Shown piece by piece: positions 1-5,266 of a stretch of 5,266 nt of DNA. The stretch is from Gammaproteobacteria bacterium. GTDB taxonomy: Bacteria; Pseudomonadota; Gammaproteobacteria; Natronospirales; REEB76. Each line of letters opens with the position of its first letter. Positions within the stretch are counted from its first letter, which is position 1. The notes under the pieces are model-generated. The model had not been told where the DNA came from, did not search any database, and saw only the letters and a program-made list of their open reading frames with translations. The stretch is taken from assembly GCA_027317045.1 (NCBI GenBank), contig DAHVFI010000054.1, positions 1 to 5,266 on the forward strand. The letters run 5' to 3'. A program made the position numbers and the translations under genes.

Positions 1-798
1 ATGTTGACCTTACCCATGCCGCGCCGCAGCCTGGGCACGCGCACCACCGGCATCGTACTGGCCGCGACCCTGGGGCTGTGGCTGATTTACATGGCGGCGC
101 TGCTGGATGCCGTGATTCCGGAGGCGTATATAGGCCTGAAGCTGCAAAGCTTGCTGGAAGGCCCCAATAATTATCTTGACTTGACGCTCTGCATGCTGCT
201 TGCCTTTGGCATGGTGCTGGTGCTCTTCGAGGATACCAAGCGCGAAATCGATACCGCCCACCACGAATTGCGTATCGCTCACGAACAGTTGCTGCGGGAA
301 TCGCTGCTGGATTCCATGACTGGCGCCTACAACCGTCGTGCCTTCAACGAGGGTGCTGGACTTGAGGATGCTAAAGGTACATTCGGTACTCTGGTGGTCC
401 TTGATATGGACAATCTCAAGGACGTAAACGACGTTTATGGTCACAAATACGGTGACGCGCTACTCAGGCATTTTGCCTCAGTCCTGCGCTCGGGATTGCG
501 TCCATCGGATAAACTTTACCGTCTGGGAGGCGATGAATTCCTGGTGGTCATGCCGCGCGCGGTGGCGAATATCGCTGGTCCGCGCATACAGGAACTCATC
601 GCCGCCGCGCCTTCGCTGAAGGTAACTGATACTGGCGCGCTCATCAAATTGCGGGCCAGCGTTGGCACAGCGAATTTCACTAGTGTGGAAAATATTGACA
701 TCGCGTTACACGAGGCGGATCGCTCCATGTATGCGCACAAACGCGCCAGCAGAAATGAACGCACCGTCCCAGGCATCAGGGCGGAATCAGGTGGTTGA
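1..798 (+). CDS. Membrane-anchored diguanylate cyclase (GGDEF domain), probably 5'-truncated by the window edge
   Basis: Predicted to make cyclic di-GMP from two GTP at the inner membrane, with the catalytic domain in the cytoplasm. Seen over 265 residues: two hydrophobic segments at about 17-39 and 58-76, a charged helical linker at about 77-103, then the GGDEF domain. The domain has the entry motif DSMTGAYNRR (104-113), the metal/GTP-binding stretch DMDNLKDVND (135-144) followed by GHKYGD, an intact GGDEF (176-180), and the closing motif ADRSMYAHK (239-247). An RxxD inhibitory I-site (R167-P-S-D170) lies five residues before GGDEF, so product feedback inhibition is expected. There is no EAL or HD-GYP domain. 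The frame is open at base 1 and its ATG may be internal: related proteins often carry several more membrane helices before the segment seen here, so the sensor part is probably missing. Family call is sure; the start is not. Confidence 0.93.
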   Translation: MLTLPMPRRSLGTRTTGIVLAATLGLWLIYMAALLDAVIPEAYIGLKLQSLLEGPNNYLDLTLCMLLAFGMVLVLFEDTKREIDTAHHELRIAHEQLLRESLLDSMTGAYNRRAFNEGAGLEDAKGTFGTLVVLDMDNLKDVNDVYGHKYGDALLRHFASVLRSGLRPSDKLYRLGGDEFLVVMPRAVANIAGPRIQELIAAAPSLKVTDTGALIKLRASVGTANFTSVENIDIALHEADRSMYAHKRASRNERTVPGIRAESGG

Positions 799-861
799 TG
801 GCCAGCTAACGGACTTATGCTGCGCCCAGCGTAAATTTTTACAGTTTGCGAACCACCGGAC

Positions 862-889
862 TTTTCTTTTCACTACAGTAGTCTATGCT
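862..889 (+). promoter_or_regulatory. Weak sigma70-like promoter candidate for the oxidoreductase operon
   Basis: TATGCT at 884-889 matches the -10 consensus at 4 of 6 positions. TTTTCT at 862-867, 16 nt upstream, is only a poor -35 (3 of 6). It lies in the most AT-rich part of the intergenic region. Transcription would begin at about 896, just before the paired leader region starting near 901, which is the main reason to consider it. No operator or activator site was recognised. This is a by-eye match and could be chance. Confidence 0.3.
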
Positions 890-903
890 TAACTAGCTTG
901 AGC

Positions 904-961
904 AGGGCGTAGGCATCGTCGGCCGTTTTCCATGGGGGAAACGGCGATTAGCACGACCCCT
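904..961 (+). promoter_or_regulatory. Structured 5' leader hairpin upstream of the oxidoreductase operon
   Basis: The core is a 10-bp stem, 922-931 pairing with 936-945 (one G-U pair), closed by a 4-nt loop. It extends outward through 915-917/946-948, 913-914/951-952, 908-910/953-955 and 904-907/958-961, separated by small bulges. An alternative outer helix, 901-906 (AGCAGG) with 966-971 (CCTGCT), overlaps the outermost pairs and ends directly against the ribosome binding site, so the two folds would exclude each other. There is no U-run after the main stem, so it is not an intrinsic terminator. It could be a leader controlling translation, an mRNA-stabilising element or a protein site. It does not match the core of any riboswitch class I could recall. 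The pairing is seen directly; the function is unknown. Confidence 0.45.
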
Positions 962-971
962 GAAACCTGCT

Positions 972-978
972 GACGGAG
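972..978 (+). promoter_or_regulatory. Ribosome binding site fixing the GTG start at 984
   Basis: GACGGAG ends 5 nt before the GTG at 984. The same frame stays open back to a stop at 894-896 but has no ATG or GTG there, and no other start has a comparable Shine-Dalgarno sequence, so this site decides the start. It directly follows the possible helix arm at 966-971, so its accessibility could depend on leader folding. Confidence 0.7.
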
Positions 979-983
979 CCTTT

Positions 984-2783
984 GTGAAACCAACCGACGT
1001 CTCGAATCCCGACTACTTTCACCGGGTCGTAGATTGCCAGTGGGCTTGTCCGGCCCATACCAATGTACCCGAGTACATCCGCCTCATTGCCCAAGGCCGC
1101 TTCGCCGATGCTTACCTGTTGAACCGGGAATCCAACGTATTCCCCGGGATTCTGGGGCGCGTCTGCGACCGGCCTTGCGAACCCGCTTGCCGCCGTGGGC
1201 GCGTGGACGAGAAGCCGGTGGCCATCTGCCGGCTGAAGCGCGTGGCCGCAGATTACAAGGGCGATATCGCCGAGCGCCTTCCGCAAATCCCACAACGCAA
1301 AAACGGCAAACGCATCGCCTGCATCGGCGCCGGGTGTGCTTCTCTCACGGTCGCCAACGATCTCCTGCCCCTGGGTTACGCAGTGACCCTGTTCGAGAAG
1401 CAACACGAGCCGGGGGGGCTCATGCGCACCAACATCCCCGCATTCCGCTTGCCGGCCAACGTGTTGAACGAAGAGATCCGCATGATCGTGGACATGGGCA
1501 TGGATCTGCGCCTGAACCAGGCGGTCACCAGCATGCGGGGGTTATTGCAAGAGGGTTTCGACGCGATCTTCGTGGGTAGCGGCGCACCCCGCGGCAAGAA
1601 TCTTGAAATCCCGGGCCGCTATGATGATCCCGCGCATGTCCATATCGGCATTGACTGGCTGGAATCCGTGGCTTTCGGACATGTCAATTCGATCGGCAGA
1701 CAGGTGCTCATCGTCGGTGCCGGCAACACCGCCATGGATTGCTGCCGCACCTCCCTCAGGATCGGCGCCGCCAATGTCAAGGTGATGGCGCGCAAACCGC
1801 TCACCCAGCTCAAGGCTTCCGACTGGGAACTGGAAGGCGCTATCGAGGAGAGCGTCGAGATCATCCAGTGCCATTCACCCAGAGAATTTGTGCTCCAGAA
1901 CGGCCGCATCAAGGGCATGACTTTCGAAGTGCTGGAATACTACGACGATCACGGCAGGCAGAAATCCAAAATACTTGGCGAAAAGTTCTATCCCGCCGAC
2001 GATATCGTGCTCGCTATCGGCCAGGAAAATGCTTTTCCCTGGATCGAACGCGACATCGGCCTTGAGTTCGACCAATGGGATGTGCCGGTGGTGGACAAGC
2101 AGAACATGCAGTCCACTCGCGCCGGAGTATTCTTCGGCGGCGATGCAGCCTTTGGACCCGAGAACATCATCTGGGCGGTGGAACATGGACATCAGGCGGC
2201 CATCTCCATCCACAAACATTGTCAGGGAGAAGACCTCAACGCGCGTCCACCTTATGGCATAAATCTCAGCAGCACCAAGATGGGCATCCATGAGTGGAGC
2301 TACAGCAACAGTTTCGATCCGGCAGTGCGGCGGCTGGTGCCGCATGTGAGCCTCAAGGAACGCTTCAAGAAACTTGATATTGAAGTGGAACTGGGTTTTA
2401 ACGCGGAGCAGACCCAGGTGGAAGTGGAGCGCTGTCTCAACTGCGATATCCAGACGGTGTTTTTCGCGCCGCTGTGCATCGAATGCGATGCCTGCATCGA
2501 CGTTTGCCCAACCACCTGTCTTACCATCACTGCCAATGGCGAGGAGGATGAACTGCGCGCGCGTCTCAAGGCGCCCGCGGACAATCGGCAGCAGCCGCTG
2601 TATGTATCCGTGGCGCTGAAACAAACCGGCCGGGTGATGGTCAAGGACGAGGACCAGTGTGTGCATTGCGGACTGTGCGCGGAGCGCTGTCCCACCGCCG
2701 CCTGGGACATGCAGAAATCCACTCTCAAGATTCCCTACGCCAGCGACCCGCCAGTCGCGGCGCCTGTGCGCCGCCGCGCCTGA
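984..2783 (+). CDS. GltD-like FAD/NAD(P)-dependent oxidoreductase with C-terminal 2x[4Fe-4S] ferredoxin domain (electron-transfer subunit)
   Basis: A 599-residue cytoplasmic flavoprotein that probably shuttles electrons between the 2-oxoacid oxidoreductase encoded next and NAD(P). Residues 1-95 resemble the N-terminal Fe-S region of GltD and dihydropyrimidine dehydrogenase, with C18, C22, C61, C65, C69 and C82, but the first CxxC usual in that family is absent. The FAD fold begins at about 110 (GAGCAS 115-120, acidic E138, GG 144-145). The NAD(P) fold has GAGNTAMD at 245-252 with R270 beyond it. The second FAD motif is GVFFGGD (381-387). The C-terminus has an extra CxxC (C484, C487) and two classical ferredoxin motifs, C498/C501/C504/C508-P and C559/C562/C565/C569-P. 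GltD itself lacks this ferredoxin tail. It starts with GTG behind a good ribosome binding site, and the next gene follows after 5 nt. By context it matches the NADP-reducing third subunit of Azoarcus-type 2-oxoglutarate:NADP+ oxidoreductase. Cofactor choice (NADH or NADPH) cannot be settled by eye. Confidence 0.9.
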   Translation: MKPTDVSNPDYFHRVVDCQWACPAHTNVPEYIRLIAQGRFADAYLLNRESNVFPGILGRVCDRPCEPACRRGRVDEKPVAICRLKRVAADYKGDIAERLPQIPQRKNGKRIACIGAGCASLTVANDLLPLGYAVTLFEKQHEPGGLMRTNIPAFRLPANVLNEEIRMIVDMGMDLRLNQAVTSMRGLLQEGFDAIFVGSGAPRGKNLEIPGRYDDPAHVHIGIDWLESVAFGHVNSIGRQVLIVGAGNTAMDCCRTSLRIGAANVKVMARKPLTQLKASDWELEGAIEESVEIIQCHSPREFVLQNGRIKGMTFEVLEYYDDHGRQKSKILGEKFYPADDIVLAIGQENAFPWIERDIGLEFDQWDVPVVDKQNMQSTRAGVFFGGDAAFGPENIIWAVEHGHQAAISIHKHCQGEDLNARPPYGINLSSTKMGIHEWSYSNSFDPAVRRLVPHVSLKERFKKLDIEVELGFNAEQTQVEVERCLNCDIQTVFFAPLCIECDACIDVCPTTCLTITANGEEDELRARLKAPADNRQQPLYVSVALKQTGRVMVKDEDQCVHCGLCAERCPTAAWDMQKSTLKIPYASDPPVAAPVRRRA

Positions 2784-2788
2784 ACCGT

Positions 2789-4594
2789 ATGCAATCACGC
2801 AGCAACGACTTCGTCATCAAGATCGCCAATGTCAATGGCACCGGCTCAGCCAGCGCCAACGGTCTGTTGATGAAGGCCATCTTCCGCATGGGTATTCCGG
2901 TGGTTGGCAAGAATTTCTTTCCTTCAAACATCCAGGGTCTGCCCACCTGGTTTGAAATCCGCGTGAGCCGCGAGGGCTATCTGGCGCGCTCCGGCCGGGT
3001 GGACATCATGGTGGCCATGAATGCCCAGACCTACGCCCGGGATCTGGCAGACGTAAGTGCCGGCGGCTACCTTATTTACGACTCCACTTGGCCGCGGGAC
3101 AAACAACTGGCGCGCGACGACGTTACTCTCATCGGCATTCCTCTGGCGCAGCTGGTGAACGCGCAGTTCGAGAACGTGCGCGCCCGCATCCTCATGAAGA
3201 ATGTCTGCTATGTGGGCGCGCTGGCGGCGCTACTGGATATCGACATGGATGTGGTCAAACAGCTACTCAAGGAAACCTTCGCTGACAAGGAAAAGCTCAT
3301 CGCCGGCAACCTCAAGGCCATCGAGCTCGGTTATCACTACGCCAAGCAGCATTTCGACTGTCCCTTGCCGCTCAAACTTGAGTCCATGCATGCCACCGAC
3401 GGCTACATCATGGTGGATGGCAATACCATGGCGGGCTTGGGCTGCGTGTTTGCCGGCGCTACCGTCGGCGCCTGGTATCCCATCACTCCATCCACCTCGC
3501 TTATGGATGCTTTCAAGGATTTCTGCGAGCGCTATCGCGTGGATCCGGCGACCGGCAAGCACCGTTACTGCATTGTACAGGCGGAGGATGAACTGGCGGC
3601 CATCGGCATCGTGCTGGGCGCCGCCTGGAACGGCGCGCGCGCCTTTACACCCACCAGCGGTCCCGGCATCTCGCTCATGAACGAGTTCATCGGCTTCGCC
3701 TATTACACCGAGATCCCAGCGGTGCTGTTCGACGTGCAGCGCGTGGGTCCGTCCACCGGCATGCCCACCCGCACCCAGCAGGGCGACCTGCTGTTGTGTG
3801 CCTATGCTTCCCATGGCGATACCCGTCACGTGTTGCTGTTTCCGGCGGATCCGGCGGAATGTTTCCATTTCGCGGTGGCGGCTTTCGATCTGGCCGAGCG
3901 TCTGCAGACACCGGTATTCGTCATGAGCGATCTGGATATCGGCATGAACGACTGGATGGTCCCGAAAGTCCGTTGGGATCCGAAGTACGCTCCCGACCGT
4001 GGCAAGGTGTATTCGAAGGAACAATTGGAGAACATGCAGATATTCCATCGCTACACCGACAGCGACGGCGACGGCATCTGCTACCGCACCTTCCCCGGCG
4101 TACACACACGCGGCGCGTATTTCACGCGCGGCTCCGGCCATAACCGCCACGGCGGCTACACCGAAGACGCGGCTGATTATCAGGACGTACTTGACCGGTT
4201 GCGTCGCAAGCACGATACGGCAAAACAATTGGTACCGGCACCGGTGATGCGCAGCAAGAAAGGGGTGAAGACCGCCATCGTGTCGCTCGGCAGCTGCGAC
4301 GGTGCGGTACGCGAGGCCCTGGACGTGCTGGCCCGCGAGGGCACTGAAGTAAACTACCTGAGGGTGCGCGGCTTCCCCTTCAGCCAGCAAGTGGAAGAAT
4401 TCCTGGCTCACCACGAACAAGTCTTCGTAGTGGAACAAAACCGTGACGCTCAGCTGAAATCACTGCTGTTGCTGGAAACCAACGTGGACCGGAGCAAGCT
4501 TATTTCCATTCTGCATTACGGCGGTATGCCGATTGATTCCCGTGGCATCGTCAATGGCATCAGCGATGCGCTTGCCAAGGGGGCTGCGGCATGA
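2789..4594 (+). CDS. 2-oxoacid:acceptor oxidoreductase, fused gamma-alpha subunit (KorA-like)
   Basis: Subunit of the TPP- and CoA-dependent enzyme that oxidatively decarboxylates a 2-oxoacid (or runs reductively), probably 2-oxoglutarate. The 601 residues hold the gamma domain at about 8-190 (NGTGSAS at 16-22, FPSNIQGLPTW at 44-54), the pyrimidine-binding alpha domain at about 205-430, and a transketolase-C-like domain at about 490-595. Diagnostic motifs are YPITPST (230-236), QAEDE (264-268), TSGPGISLM (289-297) and QRVGPSTGMPTRTQQGDL (317-334). R318 sits where a substrate-carboxylate arginine lies in characterised archaeal enzymes. The gamma-alpha fusion is the normal layout for two-subunit enzymes of this family. 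The frame stays open upstream to a GTG at 2657, but the ATG at 2789 is chosen because it follows the previous stop by 5 nt and the conserved N-terminus begins just after it. No Shine-Dalgarno sequence is visible, so coupling to the upstream gene is likely. Confidence 0.93.
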   Translation: MQSRSNDFVIKIANVNGTGSASANGLLMKAIFRMGIPVVGKNFFPSNIQGLPTWFEIRVSREGYLARSGRVDIMVAMNAQTYARDLADVSAGGYLIYDSTWPRDKQLARDDVTLIGIPLAQLVNAQFENVRARILMKNVCYVGALAALLDIDMDVVKQLLKETFADKEKLIAGNLKAIELGYHYAKQHFDCPLPLKLESMHATDGYIMVDGNTMAGLGCVFAGATVGAWYPITPSTSLMDAFKDFCERYRVDPATGKHRYCIVQAEDELAAIGIVLGAAWNGARAFTPTSGPGISLMNEFIGFAYYTEIPAVLFDVQRVGPSTGMPTRTQQGDLLLCAYASHGDTRHVLLFPADPAECFHFAVAAFDLAERLQTPVFVMSDLDIGMNDWMVPKVRWDPKYAPDRGKVYSKEQLENMQIFHRYTDSDGDGICYRTFPGVHTRGAYFTRGSGHNRHGGYTEDAADYQDVLDRLRRKHDTAKQLVPAPVMRSKKGVKTAIVSLGSCDGAVREALDVLAREGTEVNYLRVRGFPFSQQVEEFLAHHEQVFVVEQNRDAQLKSLLLLETNVDRSKLISILHYGGMPIDSRGIVNGISDALAKGAAA

Positions 4595-5266
4595 GCTTCA
4601 TGCGGAAACCCAAAGTCAGCCATTCGCAACTGCCGCGCAACGAACTGGGACTCACGGTACGAGATTACGAAGGCAGCATGTCCACCCTGTGCGCCGGCTG
4701 CGGCCACGATTCCATCACCGCAGCAGTTATCCAGGCGTTCTGGGAGCTGAGCATCGAGCCCTATAAAGTCGCCAAGATGAGCGGCATCGGCTGCTCCTCC
4801 AAGACACCCACTTATTTCCTGTCGCAGGCACACGGCATCAACGCGGTCCACGGCCGCATGCCGTCCATCGCCACCGGCGCCAATGCCGCCGACCGCAATC
4901 TCTACTATGTCGGCATTTCCGGGGACGGGGATTCCCTGTCTATCGGCCTCGGTCAGTTCATCCATGTTATGCGCCGCAACCTCAACATGCTCTATATCAT
5001 CGAAAACAACGGCGTATACGGCCTTACCAAGGGTCAGTTTTCGGCCTCCGCGGATGTCGGCAGCAAGGCCAAGAAGGGTGAAGTCAACCAGCAGCCGCCC
5101 ATTGATCCGGTGATGGCGGCACTCACCCTCGGCGGCAGCTTCGTGGCGCGCAGCTTCTCCGGCGATAAGGCGCAACTGGTGCCACTCATCAAGGCCGGCA
5201 TCATGCACAACGGATTTGCCATGCTGGATGTGTTGTCACCTTGCGTGACCTTCAACGATCACGAGG
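4591..5266 (+). CDS. 2-oxoacid:acceptor oxidoreductase, TPP-binding beta subunit (KorB-like), 3'-truncated
   Basis: Partner of the preceding subunit: it binds the TPP diphosphate and the proximal [4Fe-4S] cluster and passes electrons out of the active site. The frame is open through the right edge; 225 residues are visible of a family usually somewhat over 300. Cluster ligands are C34 and C37 (in LCAGCGH), C68 (in GIGCSS) and probably C218 (in SPCVTFN), with nearly the spacing known in the Sulfolobus enzyme. The TPP/Mg motif is GDGDS (111-115) to NN (139-140), continuing GVYGLTKGQ. K71 and L145 occupy positions linked to 2-oxoglutarate use in the Sulfolobus enzyme, whereas pyruvate enzymes usually have asparagine at the second. 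The ATG overlaps the previous stop as ATGA, behind AAGGGGG at 4577-4583, so the two are translationally coupled. A second ATG at 4600 is a less likely start. The missing C-terminus may hold the remaining family residues; anything further downstream is unseen. Confidence 0.93.
   Translation, partial: MSFMRKPKVSHSQLPRNELGLTVRDYEGSMSTLCAGCGHDSITAAVIQAFWELSIEPYKVAKMSGIGCSSKTPTYFLSQAHGINAVHGRMPSIATGANAADRNLYYVGISGDGDSLSIGLGQFIHVMRRNLNMLYIIENNGVYGLTKGQFSASADVGSKAKKGEVNQQPPIDPVMAALTLGGSFVARSFSGDKAQLVPLIKAGIMHNGFAMLDVLSPCVTFNDHE

Noticed and set aside
819..840. Possible intrinsic terminator after the diguanylate cyclase (GCTG/CAGC stem, then five T)
   Set aside because: The stem is only 4 bp and the T-run starts 5 nt after it; too weak to call.
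932..973. 13-codon leader-peptide candidate (ATG in the hairpin loop, stop just before the ribosome binding site)
   Set aside because: There is no Shine-Dalgarno sequence, its start is enclosed in a strong hairpin, and it has no run of regulatory codons such as seen in attenuators.
897..983. Known riboswitch classes (cyclic di-GMP GEMM, fluoride, glycine, guanidine, molybdenum cofactor)
   Set aside because: None of the conserved core sequences I recall for these are present, so the leader is described only as structured RNA of unknown class.
984..2783. Flavin-based electron bifurcation (NfnB-like role) for the flavoprotein
   Set aside because: No NfnA-like second flavoprotein is encoded in the visible operon, and the N-terminal cluster ligands are reduced compared with NfnB.
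2657..2788. 44-codon upstream extension of the alpha-subunit frame from a GTG
   Set aside because: It overlaps the ferredoxin end of the previous gene in another frame and encodes an arginine-rich stretch unlike the family. The conserved N-terminus begins just after the ATG at 2789.
1875..2798. 307-codon open frame on the minus strand
   Set aside because: It is antisense to the flavoprotein gene, including its ferredoxin motifs, with no family signature of its own.
3263..4438. 391-codon open frame on the minus strand
   Set aside because: It lies entirely inside the alpha-subunit gene, whose motifs are unambiguous. The translation shows no recognisable domain, and long antisense frames are common in GC-rich coding DNA.

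Overview
The window holds the 3' part of a GGDEF diguanylate cyclase gene, a 185-nt intergenic leader, and a tight three-gene operon running off the right edge. All genes are on the + strand. The operon encodes a 2-oxoacid:acceptor oxidoreductase, most likely a 2-oxoglutarate (KorAB-type) enzyme, with its own GltD-like flavoprotein/ferredoxin partner. The base composition is moderately high in GC, and the gene set fits a beta- or gammaproteobacterium, possibly a chemolithoautotroph or facultative anaerobe. That placement is inferred from family resemblance; no rRNA or other taxonomic marker is present.

Layout: 1-798, membrane-anchored diguanylate cyclase, probably cut at its 5' end by the window edge. 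799-983, non-coding, with a weak promoter-like element and a well-paired RNA hairpin just before a clear ribosome binding site. 984-2783, FAD/NAD(P)-dependent oxidoreductase with an N-terminal cysteine cluster region and a C-terminal two-cluster ferredoxin domain. 2789-4594, fused gamma-alpha subunit of the 2-oxoacid oxidoreductase. 4591-5266, TPP-binding beta subunit, overlapping the previous gene by ATGA and cut by the right edge.

How the genes work together (inference from families): alpha and beta form the TPP- and CoA-dependent enzyme that interconverts a 2-oxoacid plus CoA with acyl-CoA plus CO2, exchanging electrons through the beta-subunit [4Fe-4S] cluster. The first gene product would carry those electrons through its ferredoxin domain to FAD and NAD(P). 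The operon would then make a self-contained 2-oxoacid:NAD(P) oxidoreductase, resembling the three-subunit 2-oxoglutarate:NADP+ oxidoreductase described in the denitrifying betaproteobacterium Azoarcus evansii. Nothing in the sequence ties the upstream diguanylate cyclase to this operon beyond adjacency and strand.

I do not see a clearly new system. The most unusual elements are the structured leader in front of the operon and the altered cysteine inventory of the flavoprotein: the usual first CxxC of the GltD-type N-terminal cluster is absent, and an extra CxxC precedes the C-terminal ferredoxin domain.
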